A DNA stretch of 64,000 nucleotides, from NCBI GenBank assembly GCA_047975765.1, contig JBKEEF010000002.1, positions 302,397-366,396 of the forward strand, read 5' to 3'. The notes beneath the pieces were generated by a model. That model saw nothing but the letters and a program-made list of their open reading frames with translations, ran no database searches and had not been told where the DNA came from. The position numbers and the translations under genes are program-made. How positions within the stretch are numbered: the stretch's first letter is position 1; each line of letters opens with the position of its first letter. Of the stretch, positions 16,916 to 26,452 are shown one piece after another. This stretch comes from JAQWBS01 sp047975765. Its GTDB lineage: Bacteria; Pseudomonadota; Alphaproteobacteria; RF32; CAG-239.

Positions 16916-18790
16916 TTAACGGCCGCCACCACCACCGCCACCTGAGCCGCCACCAGAAGAACCTCCTCCTGATGAACCGCTACTATAACCAGACGAACTG
17001 TTACTGGATGGACGTGTTGCACCTTTTGAAAATCCAGATGCTAGGGAAGAAAGAGAGGAAGGTGAAAAGTCCTTTGAATCATCATACCAGTCTGGCGTAT
17101 AAGTTGGATTCAACAGCTGCATCTTTTCTATCCACTCATTTTCAATTCCAAAAACCACAGCATAAGGTAGGTTTTTTTCAAAAATAGCAGGTGTAATTTG
17201 ACTATATCTGTTTTTTTCAGTGGTTACCATAAACATTTTCAGGCCAAGAAGTTGCGATATCTTTTTTGTTGTTTCAGGATATGGCTTATCCATCAAATAA
17301 TAAAAAGTTATGTGCATTACGATAAGTGAAAAAGCAGAGAAGAAAAAAGCAACAATGTCAATCGAAGTCATATCTTCAATCTGAGATACTATGGTATATG
17401 GCATAAAAAGGACAAAAGCTGAAGAGTGAGGAATTAAAAACAAAAGTAAAAAAATTCCACTTAAAAAAGATTTAGACTTTAAGCAAGCAAAAGCACCGAA
17501 GTAGAAAGGTGTATAGAACAAAGCAATAACACTCATCAGGACGAATGCAAACCCCATTGCTTTTGCTCCAGGTACAATAAAAAAGAGTATAATATTCAAA
17601 AGAAGTCCATATTTTAATGCAAAGCTATTTTCTTTTATAATAGATTTTTTTAACTTTTTAAGAGCAGTGTAAAAAGCAGTATATGCATCTCCAAATTTTG
17701 GGTTAAACTTTCCTAAGGAAATTTTTTGTTTTTTGCTAAAGGCTGTCTTTAGGATGTTTCTTTCTTCACTAAATTTTGGTTCTTCACTTTTTTCTATTTT
17801 TATGAGGTTTTTATTTTCTATCTTAATAAATTTGTTAGTCGCCAGATTGAGAATAGAAGCCATAAAGGCTCTATCTTCATTATATCTTTTACCTTTCATA
17901 ATCACTTCAGCTTCAGCAGGAGAAATGTTAGAAGAAGGTGTGAAAAGAGGTGTAATTGGACCAATTTCATCATCTTTTCCATATTTGTACCAGATATAAA
18001 GATAGTATGCGAACATAGTGATAAGAATGAGAAGTAAAATAGTCGATTTCTCAGTCAAATAAGGTGCTCCGAGATTCATAATTGTTTCAATGATTGGGTT
18101 TATGGCAGAAATATGTTGAATATTATTTATGCCTTTGGAAAAACCAACAGAAACAGTTAAACCATCTCCTTTGTCTAAGTTTTGAGCAAAAAACTCAATG
18201 GTTCGTTCATTGATTGCTTGTGCAAGAGAAGCATTTGTTGAGCCTTTTGGTCCATAGTAGCCTGCAAATTGAATCGCACTAATATTGTCTGGAAGCAAAA
18301 CAACAGCTCTCGCAACTTCAATCGGAAATATCCAATCGTTTCCAGTTGTGTTGAAATAAATTTCATCAAAATTTTCAAAAGAACGGAGATGTCCCTGAGA
18401 ACTCCAACTTATCTCATAAATATGGATACCCTTTGAAAGCTTATTCGTCCCATCAAATTTTTCAGGACCAATTTCAATTTTGTCAGCATTTTTACTTTTG
18501 ACAATCCAAAAATTTTCAGGGTGACCGTCTAGAGTTACGGAATTGACTAAAACAGGTGTTTTATATTGTCTTTTATCAGTTTTGGCTATTGTAGGAATTG
18601 TTCTAAAAATTCCCAAGTTAATGTTTTTGTGTTCAACATTGATAACGATTTTCTCATTTACATCAATTGAAGCATCTTCATTAATTTTAATGAGGACATC
18701 ATAGGCTAAAATTTTTTCTTCAGCAATTGCATTTGAAAAACTTAGCCCAATGATGAAAAAACAGACAATACAAAATCTAATAAGTTTCAA
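16916..18790 (-). CDS. DUF2207 membrane protein with Gly-rich tail
   Basis: A signal peptide (cut after AIA, about residue 24) leads the extracytoplasmic DUF2207 domain (about 25-230, with GIFRTIPT and NTTGNDWIFPI). One membrane segment near 250, a cytoplasmic domain and further segments near 395-500 follow. The C-terminus is low-complexity SSGGGSSGGGSGGGG, as is usual in the family. The gene lies between the FNT channel gene and lemA on one strand. Its function is not known. Confidence 0.88.
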   Translation of the reverse strand: MKLIRFCIVCFFIIGLSFSNAIAEEKILAYDVLIKINEDASIDVNEKIVINVEHKNINLGIFRTIPTIAKTDKRQYKTPVLVNSVTLDGHPENFWIVKSKNADKIEIGPEKFDGTNKLSKGIHIYEISWSSQGHLRSFENFDEIYFNTTGNDWIFPIEVARAVVLLPDNISAIQFAGYYGPKGSTNASLAQAINERTIEFFAQNLDKGDGLTVSVGFSKGINNIQHISAINPIIETIMNLGAPYLTEKSTILLLILITMFAYYLYIWYKYGKDDEIGPITPLFTPSSNISPAEAEVIMKGKRYNEDRAFMASILNLATNKFIKIENKNLIKIEKSEEPKFSEERNILKTAFSKKQKISLGKFNPKFGDAYTAFYTALKKLKKSIIKENSFALKYGLLLNIILFFIVPGAKAMGFAFVLMSVIALFYTPFYFGAFACLKSKSFLSGIFLLLFLIPHSSAFVLFMPYTIVSQIEDMTSIDIVAFFFSAFSLIVMHITFYYLMDKPYPETTKKISQLLGLKMFMVTTEKNRYSQITPAIFEKNLPYAVVFGIENEWIEKMQLLNPTYTPDWYDDSKDFSPSSLSSLASGFSKGATRPSSNSSSGYSSGSSGGGSSGGGSGGGGGGGR

Positions 18791-18799
18791 TATGCTTTC

Positions 18800-19591
18800 C
18801 TATTTCCTTTCAAGGTAAAGATACCCATAAACCATACCAACCAAACCAGCACCACCAACAACGTTTCCTAGTGTTGCAGGAATTAGGTTTTGATAAATAA
18901 ACTGTGTCCAAGTGATGTCAGCACCAGAATAAATTGCTGCTGGGATGAAGAACATGTTGGCAATAGAGTGTTCAAAGCCAAGTGTTACAAACAACATAAC
19001 AGGAATCCAAGTCCCAAGAGATTTTCCAGTAATGTCTTTAGCCGAAAAACCCATCCAAGTTCCAAGGCAAACAAGCCAGTTAGCACCAATACCTTTGATA
19101 AATACAGTGTAAAAATCTTGATTCACCTTTGCCGCAGAATATGTATGCAAATAATGTTGCCAAGGTTCGTGTGTTACAAGACCTGTTTCTGTTGCCATAT
19201 AGTAAGCAACAAATTGTGTTCCGACAAAGTTAAAGGTATATGAAAGAACCCAAATTTTGATGAGATCGTTCATTGTTTTCTTTTTTTGCATTACAGGTAA
19301 AACCATTCCAGCACAATCACTTGTGAAAAGGTCTGCACCTGCGACAGAAACCATAATCAAACCAACAGGGAATAGTGCACCTGCAACAAACTTTACAAGA
19401 CCAGGATTTTCAACATAAGTTGTCGGCATTCCACCAGCAACCATAACGCTCAATAGACCACCAAGTGCAATATATGCTCCGCCAAGAATGGCAAGAACAA
19501 TAAATTTAGCAAGTTTTGTTTCAGACTTGTAGATACCAAAGTCGCAAAAAGCTTTAGCAATTTCTTTAGGAGAATTATATCCTTCACTCAT
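18800..19591 (-). CDS. Formate/nitrite (FNT) family channel
   Basis: A 263-aa protein with six hydrophobic segments. It shows the FNT features AGGMPT, GADLFTSDCAG near residue 87 and GFEHSIANMFFIPAAI near residue 205, the last with the central pore His. Members pass formate, nitrite, hydrosulfide or lactate through the inner membrane. No formate lyase or nitrite reductase gene is in the window, so the substrate is open. The DUF2207 gene begins 9 nt after its stop. Confidence 0.88.
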   Translation of the reverse strand: MSEGYNSPKEIAKAFCDFGIYKSETKLAKFIVLAILGGAYIALGGLLSVMVAGGMPTTYVENPGLVKFVAGALFPVGLIMVSVAGADLFTSDCAGMVLPVMQKKKTMNDLIKIWVLSYTFNFVGTQFVAYYMATETGLVTHEPWQHYLHTYSAAKVNQDFYTVFIKGIGANWLVCLGTWMGFSAKDITGKSLGTWIPVMLFVTLGFEHSIANMFFIPAAIYSGADITWTQFIYQNLIPATLGNVVGGAGLVGMVYGYLYLERK

Positions 19592-19685
19592 TTTTAGTTT
19601 TCCTGTTGTTGATTGTAAGTAATTAATTTTGAGCTGAATTTAGCCCTAAACAACAAGAATTGCAAGTAAAAATATTGAATATGTG

Positions 19686-20246
19686 CTATTTATTCCATGG
19701 CATCTTGGAAAGTAGAAGTCCTAGTCCACAGAAGTTTGAGACTCCCGCATAGATAAGTCCTACTCCAAAGAAGGTTGTTGCCAGATAGAAATATGGGGAG
19801 ATAAAATAGCCTAGTGCCAAGCTTAAAACAACGAATGAACCAACTCCAATTCTAGTTTGTCTTTCAAGAGAGATAACAGGAGATTTATCTAGCTTGCATT
19901 CACAAACAGCAGAAATCCCACCTTTGACAATTGCAACATTTTCATAACCGGATTCTTCAAATTTTTGAGCTGCTTGAGTAGCTCGATACCCTGATCCACA
20001 TAAAATATAAATTCTTTTGCCTTTTACATTAAAGTTTTCAAAAAATTCTTTTGGATTAAGACGATTTAACTCTATCAAATAATGAGGTTGCTTGAGCGCT
20101 TTTTCAGCATGTTCACTATGGCTTCTTACATCCAAAATAATATCGTCTTTTGAAATTTCTTCAAAATTAATCTGATGTTTGTAAAGTTCATTATTATAAA
20201 CAGGAACGCTAGTATAACATTTTTCAGGACTGCATTTTCTTGGCAT
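19686..20246 (-). CDS. Rhodanese-domain membrane protein (rhodanese + DUF2892)
   Basis: The rhodanese domain (about residues 25-110) contains DDIILDVRSHSEHAEKAL and the active-site loop YILCGSGYRA, whose Cys would carry the persulfide sulfur. The C-terminal part (about 128-182) has two hydrophobic segments of the DUF2892 type, anchoring it in the inner membrane. The N-terminus carries CSPEKCYTS, a possible second thiol site. AAGGAAAA stands before the ATG. Confidence 0.85.
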   Translation of the reverse strand: MPRKCSPEKCYTSVPVYNNELYKHQINFEEISKDDIILDVRSHSEHAEKALKQPHYLIELNRLNPKEFFENFNVKGKRIYILCGSGYRATQAAQKFEESGYENVAIVKGGISAVCECKLDKSPVISLERQTRIGVGSFVVLSLALGYFISPYFYLATTFFGVGLIYAGVSNFCGLGLLLSKMPWNK

Positions 20247-20360
20247 TTCTTTTTCCTTGAGTGAATTATTGCAATATATTCTATATATGATGTTTCCTTC
20301 TTCATATCAATATGAGGCATAAAAAAATCCCCTCGATTAGGAGAGGATTTTGAGAACAAA

Positions 20361-22103
20361 TTAAGATGCTTTTCTGCTTCTAGGTTTTTGCTTGTTTTGG
20401 CTACGAATTGGGCTGCCAAATGTTCCAGTATTTTTATTGAATTTATCTCTTCTAGGTTTTTTACTTTCATTTCTATCAGAAGTAAAAGATTTGAAAGGTT
20501 TCTTTTCAGATGTTCTTGGTTTTTCAGTTACAAGTTCAAATTCAGCATAAGAACCAGAATTAGAAGCTCTTGGTGTTTTTGAAAAATTATCTCTTCTAGG
20601 TTTTCTTGCATCAGCTCTTGCTGGTCTTTCAGATGAAAAAGAAGAGAAAGCATTTCTTTCGCCAGATTTTGCTCTTGGTTTTCTGTTGCTGCCATCAAAA
20701 TCAGAAAAAGATTCGTTTTCAGATGCTCTAGGAGCTCGTGAAGCAAATTTATCACGTCTTTGTCTTTTAACTTCTTTTTTGTCAGGAGCAAAAGGGTTGA
20801 ATGGATTGTTTGAGTTCATTCTTGCTTTTGGTTTTCTTTTGCCTGTTTCAATCTCACCATAAGATTCAACTTCTGATGATCTTCTATCACTTCTCATTGG
20901 TCTTCTTGATTTTGAAGAATTTCTTCTGTCTGAGCTTGAGGAATTTCTTTTGCTTGAAGAAGAAAGTGGTTCTGCATCAACAGGGAAGAAACCGTCACCA
21001 AGCATAGCTTTATCTCTATTAGAAGGGTTCATCAATTTGTAAATTTCTTTCCATTTTGCACCATCTTTTGGTGTGAGCAAGTTAATTGCCATACCTTCTG
21101 CACCGGCACGAGCAGTTCTACCAATGCGGTGGATATAGTCTTCTGGGCACTGTGGAAGGTCATAGTTCACAACATTTTCAATGTGTGGAATATCCAAGCC
21201 ACGAGCGGCGATATCTGTTGCAACGAGAACTCTAAATTTTTGGCTTCTAAAGTCTGAAATCACACGTTCTCTTTTTCTTTGATGCAAGTCGCCATGGATT
21301 GCACTAGAAGAAAGTTTGTCCTTTGAAAGTCTTGTTGCCAAACGATCTGCACCAAATTTTGTTTTTACAAAGATAAGAACAGAGCCATCTCTTGTTGTAA
21401 CTTGGTTAAGAAGGTCATTATATTTTGTTGCTTCAGATGTCTTTACAATTTCTTGACGAATATTGCTTGCAACAGCATTTTCTTGTCCAACAGCAATACG
21501 AACTGGTTGGCGAAGATATTTGCGAGAAAGATCAGTAATGTTTTTTGGCATTGTTGCAGAAAACATCAAAGTTTGTCTTTCTTTCGGAAGAAATTTTGCG
21601 ATTTCGTTAAGTTGAACACCAAAGCCCATATCAAGCATTCTGTCTGTTTCATCTAGCACCAAAAAGTTTGTTGCAGAAATGTTCAAAGTTTTGCGAGAAA
21701 GATGGTCATTAATTCTACCAGGTGTTCCAACGATAATTCTAGGGTTTCTTTTAAGTTGTTGCAATTGTTTAATCATTGAGTCGCCACCAATAAGCAAAGC
21801 AGAACCGATTTTCTCAATGTTGCCAAGCATTCTGTTTGTTGCTTCTAAAACTTGAGCAGCAAGCTCACGAGTAGGGAGCAAAACAAGCGCAGAAGATTGT
21901 TTGTTCGCAAGCAAATGTGCAATCATTGGAATTGCAAAAGAAGCTGTCTTTCCAGTTCCTGTTTGAGCAGAACCAAGAATATCATGTCCTTTTAGGGCAA
22001 CAGGAATAGCTTGTTCTTGAATTGGGGTTGGGTCAATAAAGTTGATTTGTTTTAAGGTATCAAGCATGATTGCAGGAATACCTAATTTTTTAAAATTAGT
22101 CAT
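20361..22103 (-). CDS. rhlE: DEAD-box RNA helicase, RhlE type
   Basis: Unwinds RNA during ribosome assembly or decay. All core motifs are present: Walker A AQTGTGKT, PTRELA, GTPGR, motif II as DETD, SAT, then the second domain with DIAARGLDIPHI and HRIGRTARAG. Motif II reads DETD instead of the usual DEAD. After residue 370 comes a tail of about 200 residues rich in Arg, Ser, Lys and Phe (repeats like KPRRDKF), probably a disordered RNA-binding region. It is transcribed away from the gene at 22408. Confidence 0.93.
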   Translation of the reverse strand: MTNFKKLGIPAIMLDTLKQINFIDPTPIQEQAIPVALKGHDILGSAQTGTGKTASFAIPMIAHLLANKQSSALVLLPTRELAAQVLEATNRMLGNIEKIGSALLIGGDSMIKQLQQLKRNPRIIVGTPGRINDHLSRKTLNISATNFLVLDETDRMLDMGFGVQLNEIAKFLPKERQTLMFSATMPKNITDLSRKYLRQPVRIAVGQENAVASNIRQEIVKTSEATKYNDLLNQVTTRDGSVLIFVKTKFGADRLATRLSKDKLSSSAIHGDLHQRKRERVISDFRSQKFRVLVATDIAARGLDIPHIENVVNYDLPQCPEDYIHRIGRTARAGAEGMAINLLTPKDGAKWKEIYKLMNPSNRDKAMLGDGFFPVDAEPLSSSSKRNSSSSDRRNSSKSRRPMRSDRRSSEVESYGEIETGKRKPKARMNSNNPFNPFAPDKKEVKRQRRDKFASRAPRASENESFSDFDGSNRKPRAKSGERNAFSSFSSERPARADARKPRRDNFSKTPRASNSGSYAEFELVTEKPRTSEKKPFKSFTSDRNESKKPRRDKFNKNTGTFGSPIRSQNKQKPRSRKAS

Positions 22104-22191
22104 ATTTTTTCACTCACATATAGTCACGTCCGTTATTTGTGAACGGCGTGGTTATTTATAAAAATCTAAAATTCTATTTTTTCGTAGAAAA

Positions 22192-22257
22192 TCAGCACTA
22201 AGTAAGTCTTTCAAGCCAAGGAATGTATCTTTTAACAAGCCTTGGTAACTCTGCTGA
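22192..22257 (-). promoter_or_regulatory. Two-stem structure in the rhlE leader (candidate)
   Basis: TCAGCA (22192-22197) pairs with TGCTGA (22252-22257) and, inside, CCAAGG (22216-22221) pairs with CCTTGG (22240-22245). It lies about 90 nt before the rhlE start in the 304-base gap 22104-22407. RNA-helicase leaders are often regulatory, for example in cold shock; here that is inference. Confidence 0.35.
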
Positions 22258-22407
22258 TTAGGTTTTTAATGTTGAATACTCAACCGACTATATCTAAGAG
22301 CTACAAGAAATCACAAAACGGAATATACAGAAAAATTTTTTATTTGCAAGAGATTTTTATATGCGTATATAATGTTTATGGTTTCAATAATGAAGGAGTT
22401 TATTTTC

Positions 22408-23297
22408 ATGAAGTCGTTCGTTTTATCTCTTTTTCTAGTGCTTTTTGGTAGTGCTGTCTCTGTTGAGGCAACAGAGGAAGCCATTTTTTCCCAGCGTCTT
22501 GCCGCGATTAAGGAAGTCAAGGATGTCGATGGATATAAAGTCAGAATTGATTTGCGTCTTTTTGATAATAAGCCAGAAAACATCACTGTCCATGCAAACG
22601 ACTTATCTGTTAATGTGATTGCAAATTATGACACGGGAGAAGATGATTCTTTTGGTTCGGTGACAAAGAGTTTTAACATTCCTCAAAAAGTGGATTTAAG
22701 CCAAGCAAAAAGGGAAATGAATTAGATATTTTTCTTCCTTATCAAACCGAACATGAAATTTTACCAACCTACGAAAAAGAATTATTGCAAGCAAAAGCAA
22801 ATTTTATCAGAAATAAAAACGTAGGTTTAGAATATAGCTCAATTATCACACGAGGTGGTGTCGAGATGAGAGCTAAGTCATATAGACAAGGTCAATCACT
22901 AAAAACAGTTTTTGAAGATGGAACATATATGCTCAAGACAGAAACGGATAATGATGAAGGAAAGACGATTCGTATTTATGACTCAAAGACAAACCGTCTT
23001 CATGTTCAAAAAATTGCAGCAGCCACAAAAATTGAAGAAGTTTATATTGATGAGGAGAGTAACTATCCTTTATATATCAGAGAAGGTGAAACGGAAGAAT
23101 ATGTCATGTCTTGTGACAAATATATAAAAGAAGATGTTAATGAAACCCTCAAAGTTTGTGTTAATGAGGCAACGGGAATTATCCCTTATAGAGAAAAAAT
23201 GAATGCCTATCAAGAGGTTATAACTTCTTTTGTAATTGGTAAAGTTGATGAAAATGTTTTTACATTCCCTGAAGATGCAGAAATATTTGAAAACTAG
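22408..23297 (+). pseudogene. Exported protein of unknown family, split by a one-base shift
   Basis: The ATG at 22408 has AAGGAG 9 nt upstream and opens a signal peptide (MKSFVLSLFLVLFGSAVSVEA). The frame stops at TAG 22723-22725. Adding one A to the AAAAA run near 22705 joins it to a frame that reads KGNELDIFLPYQTEHEIL and continues to TAG 23295-23297. The whole protein would be about 296 aa, mostly beta, with two Cys near the C-terminus, a little like LolA-type periplasmic carriers. It could be a pseudogene, a -1 slip site or an assembly indel. Confidence 0.65.
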
Positions 23298-23303
23298 TTT
23301 TGG

Positions 23304-24302
23304 TTATTTCAAATAAGCTTTCAAAACTTTTTTCATCAAAGTTGGAAAAGGAAAATTTTTCAACTTTTCTATTGATACAAATTGTCCGTCCAGATTTGGA
23401 TTTTCAGATTCAACAGAATAAAGGTACAAGGTTAGTTTAATATGTGTGAAGATATGGGAAATTTCTTTTTGTATATCTTTTGCTGATAAATTATACTTTT
23501 CAGTTTCTTCCCAAGGAAATTCATAGAGGTTTGCGAGCAAGCCTTTTTCTCCTCTTTTGCGAATATATATTTCTCCATTTTTATTCGTGATAAGAAAAAT
23601 TCTTGCCATTTTTTCTTTTTTAATAAGTTTTTTGATAACAGGAATTTCTTCTGTTTGGTCGTTTAGTCTAGCAAAACACTTTTCTGCCCAAGGACATTCT
23701 TCACACTTTGGATTTTTTGGGGTGCAAATGGTGGCTCCTAAGTCCATAATTGCAGAAGTATAGTCAGCAGGATGTTCAAGACTAATGAGAGTTTCAGCTT
23801 TTTCTCTAATCTTTGGCATAATCTCTTGAATAGGTTCAGTCAAACCATAATAACGACAAATAATTCGTACCACATTGCCATCAACCACAGATTCTGGCAA
23901 ATTGAAAGCCAAAGATAGGAAACTTGCCGCTGTATAGGGTCCAATGCCCTTGAGTTTGAGAACATCTTTTTTATCACTTGGAAACTTGCCTTCAAATTGC
24001 TCAACAACCATTTTTGCCGTAGCATGAAGAGAGCGAGCTCTTGAATAGTACCCTAGACCTTGCCAGTAGAGATAAACTTCTTCTTGAGAAGTTTTTGCTA
24101 AATCTTGAACGGTTGGAAATCTTTCCATAAATTTATGGAAAAAAGGAATAACTGTTTTGACTTGAGTTTGTTGTAGCATAATTTCAGAAACAAGAATAAC
24201 ATGTGGATCGGGATGTGCCATTCCCTTGACACGCCAAGGCAAGTTGCGTCCATTTTTTTTATACCAATTTAATAGTTTTATGGCTAGGGTGTCTTGTTTC
24301 AT
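23304..24302 (-). CDS. mutY: A/G-specific adenine DNA glycosylase
   Basis: Removes adenine mispaired with 8-oxoguanine. It has the catalytic-Glu motif SEIMLQQTQV, the helix-hairpin-helix LKGIGPYTAASFLS with VVDGNVVRI, the 4Fe-4S Cys set in CTPKNPKCEECPWAEKCF, and a C-terminal NUDIX-like domain that reads 8-oxoG. The length, 332 aa, is normal. It starts just after the MscS gene, on the same strand. It converges with the split exported-protein gene. Confidence 0.95.
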   Translation of the reverse strand: MKQDTLAIKLLNWYKKNGRNLPWRVKGMAHPDPHVILVSEIMLQQTQVKTVIPFFHKFMERFPTVQDLAKTSQEEVYLYWQGLGYYSRARSLHATAKMVVEQFEGKFPSDKKDVLKLKGIGPYTAASFLSLAFNLPESVVDGNVVRIICRYYGLTEPIQEIMPKIREKAETLISLEHPADYTSAIMDLGATICTPKNPKCEECPWAEKCFARLNDQTEEIPVIKKLIKKEKMARIFLITNKNGEIYIRKRGEKGLLANLYEFPWEETEKYNLSAKDIQKEISHIFTHIKLTLYLYSVESENPNLDGQFVSIEKLKNFPFPTLMKKVLKAYLK

Positions 24303-24310
24303 TATTTTTA

Positions 24311-25531
24311 TTACCTACCAGAAAAAGCCTGAAAATCTTTTCCTTGAGGTTCTTGGAAAACAGAAAGGTTAAATTCTGGCATAATTGAATAAATATGGTC
24401 GAAGATATCAGATTGGATACCTTCGTATTCAACCCAAACAATTGTATCTGTGAAACAGTAAATTTCAAGAGGAAGCCCCTTTGAGCTTGGTGCAAGTTGT
24501 CTGACCATAAGTGCCATGTTTTTTTTAGTTTTAGGATGATTTTCCAAATATTTTTGGATATAGGCTCTAAATGTTCCGATATTTGTCAAACGTCTATTGT
24601 TAAGAGAGCTATCTGTTTTGTTTTTTGAGTTCCATTCTTCAAGTTCTTTATCTTTGCCTTCTAGATAATCTTTAAGTAATGCAAAGTTTTTGAGATGTTT
24701 CTCTTCTTCATTTGAAAGAAAATGAATACTGTTCTGGTCAAGATAAATTGCTCTTTTAATTCTTCTGCCTCCAGATTCTCTCATCCCTCTCCAGTTTTTG
24801 AAAGCATCCGTTACAAATTTTCTGGTTGGAATGGTCGTAATTGTCTTATCCCAGTTTTGAATCTTTACGGTATGTAGGGCAATATCAATTACATCTCCAT
24901 CAGCCCCTTGCTGAGGCATTTCAACCCAATCACCAAGTTTAATGATATCATTTGATGAGATTTGAACACTTGCAACCAAAGATAAAATTGTATCTTGAAA
25001 AACCAACATCATAACTGCAGCCATAGCACCTAAGCTAGAAAGTAAAATAGTTGGTGATTTATCAATCAAAATTGCTAGAACAAAAATGCAAGCCAGAACA
25101 GATATAATGATTTTAAGAACTTGCAAAAAACCTTTAATGGGCTTGTTTTTAGCCTCAGGACGACGCATATAAACAGAGTTGACGACATCCAGAATGAGGG
25201 TGAGAGCGATGGCAAAAGTTGCAACCACAAAAGCATTTCCGACATTTTTAACAACAGTAACAAAATATGTTGGAACGTGAGGAACAATAGTCACACCTTT
25301 GGTGATGATGATTGCTGGAATGATATTTGAAAGACGAGCAACAATACGGATAACTTCTTCTTCATTTCCCTGCTTGGCATATTTGATGATTTTTTCTAAA
25401 ACTCGCATCAAAAATTTTTTAACAAAAAAGTTTGCAACTAATGCAATAAGTAAAACGAAGCCGAAGGAGAGAGTGCATAAAAAGGCAGGAGATTCTTTCA
25501 AATATTCAATCATTTCTAAACCACAATTCAT
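24311..25531 (-). CDS. Mechanosensitive channel, MscS/YbdG type
   Basis: Four or five hydrophobic segments fill the first 180 residues. They lead into the MscS pore helix and beta domain around ILLSSLGAMAAVMMLVFQDTI, GDWVEMP and VKIQNWDKTITTIPT. The long C-terminal cytoplasmic domain with WRGMRESGGRRIKRAIYL is typical of the YbdG/MscM branch rather than small MscS. It opens under membrane tension to relieve osmotic stress. Its stop is 8 nt before the mutY start. Confidence 0.88.
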   Translation of the reverse strand: MNCGLEMIEYLKESPAFLCTLSFGFVLLIALVANFFVKKFLMRVLEKIIKYAKQGNEEEVIRIVARLSNIIPAIIITKGVTIVPHVPTYFVTVVKNVGNAFVVATFAIALTLILDVVNSVYMRRPEAKNKPIKGFLQVLKIIISVLACIFVLAILIDKSPTILLSSLGAMAAVMMLVFQDTILSLVASVQISSNDIIKLGDWVEMPQQGADGDVIDIALHTVKIQNWDKTITTIPTRKFVTDAFKNWRGMRESGGRRIKRAIYLDQNSIHFLSNEEEKHLKNFALLKDYLEGKDKELEEWNSKNKTDSSLNNRRLTNIGTFRAYIQKYLENHPKTKKNMALMVRQLAPSSKGLPLEIYCFTDTIVWVEYEGIQSDIFDHIYSIMPEFNLSVFQEPQGKDFQAFSGR

Positions 25532-25600
25532 ATTAATTTATGAGATAAGTTCTATCTTAAAAAAGTTGAAAAGTCAATCTTGTGAAGAAAACGAAATAAA

Positions 25601-25627
25601 AAAAAGGGCTAAAGTTTAGCCCTTTTT
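25601..25627 (-). terminator. Terminator of the Skp-like gene
   Basis: The inverted repeat AAAAAGGGCTAAA/TTTAGCCCTTTTT lies 16 nt after the gene stop on the minus strand. Confidence 0.8.
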
Positions 25628-25642
25628 CGAGATGGTTTTTTC

Positions 25643-26155
25643 TTATTTCACAACTTCTTTAAGTTTTTCTGTGATGTCTTCTGAACCAGCAATTGTTACA
25701 TCCTTAGAAATAACAATATCGTAACCCATTTTCTTAGATTCTTCTTGAACTTTTTTGCTGAGTTCATCGCTAATTTCAGAAAGTTTTTTCACATATTCTT
25801 TTTCAAACTCAATTTTTTGTTTGCTCAATTCTTCGCTATATTTTTTTTCAAGCTCTTTTTTGATTTTATTGTCTTGTTCATGTGCAATTTCGTTGTTTGC
25901 AGTCTTCACGAAAGAAGCAAGATTTTGAATTTTAGCTTTTTGTTCAGCTTGCAAAGCTTGAACTTTTGGTGAATATGCAATAATTTCTTGAACATTTGCT
26001 GTTGCAATTTTGCTTTTTGGAGCTGTTGTGCAACAAGAAGAAACAATAATCAATGCAACCACGGCACCAGTAACTGCACCAGTTATTGCAGAAGGAAGAA
26101 GCTTAGTCGCTTTTTCAACAATTTTTAGGTCTTTAATTTTATCAATTTTTGCCAT
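25643..26155 (-). CDS. Membrane-anchored OmpH/Skp-like protein
   Basis: A basic N-terminus and one hydrophobic segment (about residues 20-42, ending CCTTAPK) precede the Skp-type domain. That domain starts with a beta strand (IATANVQEIIAYS) and runs through a long charged coiled coil to a closing strand, YDIVISKDVTIAG. Skp chaperones carry outer-membrane proteins through the periplasm. Here the N-terminus looks like an anchor or an uncleaved signal. Of two adjacent ATGs, the second (26155) has the better spacing from GAGGA. Confidence 0.75.
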   Translation of the reverse strand: MAKIDKIKDLKIVEKATKLLPSAITGAVTGAVVALIIVSSCCTTAPKSKIATANVQEIIAYSPKVQALQAEQKAKIQNLASFVKTANNEIAHEQDNKIKKELEKKYSEELSKQKIEFEKEYVKKLSEISDELSKKVQEESKKMGYDIVISKDVTIAGSEDITEKLKEVVK

Positions 26156-26345
26156 CATAATCCTCGTTTGTTTTTTGGTGTAATATCAGTTGGAAGTTTA
26201 TCTCAATGTTGACAATTTGTAGGTTTTTGGAAGTGCAGATATCCTCATTGGATGAGAGGTATTATCAACCTGAAAACAAGATTCGTCAAGATTAAAGAGA
26301 GAAATATTACTCAAAAAACAAAAATTTAAAGGAAGATGATTATGC

Positions 26346-26351
26346 TTGACA
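26346..26351 (+). promoter_or_regulatory. Candidate -35 box of the metK transcript
   Basis: CTTGACA, the usual alphaproteobacterial -35 form, stands 50 nt before the riboswitch. No convincing -10 box is seen at the expected spacing, so the promoter is tentative. Confidence 0.3.
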
Positions 26352-26399
26352 ACCAATAGAAAAATGTGATGAAGTAGAAGAGAAAGAACAAAGCTTTCA

Positions 26400-26446
26400 A
26401 TGTGGATTTAACCTGAATTGTCCCACGTAGAGGACTAAACAAGGAG
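26400..26446 (+). promoter_or_regulatory. SAM-II riboswitch before metK
   Basis: GTGG (26402-26405) pairs with CCAC (26423-26426). The loop is ATTTAACC then ATTGTC. ATTGTC can pair with GAC-(T)-AA at 26433-26438, leaving the bulged T, and CTAAA plus AAGGAG follow. This order (GATTTAACC, ATTG, pseudoknot partner, CTAAA, AAGG) matches the SAM-II/metA motif, which hides the ribosome site when S-adenosylmethionine binds. The Shine-Dalgarno of metK is the end of the element. Confidence 0.85.
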
Positions 26447-26452
26447 AATAAA

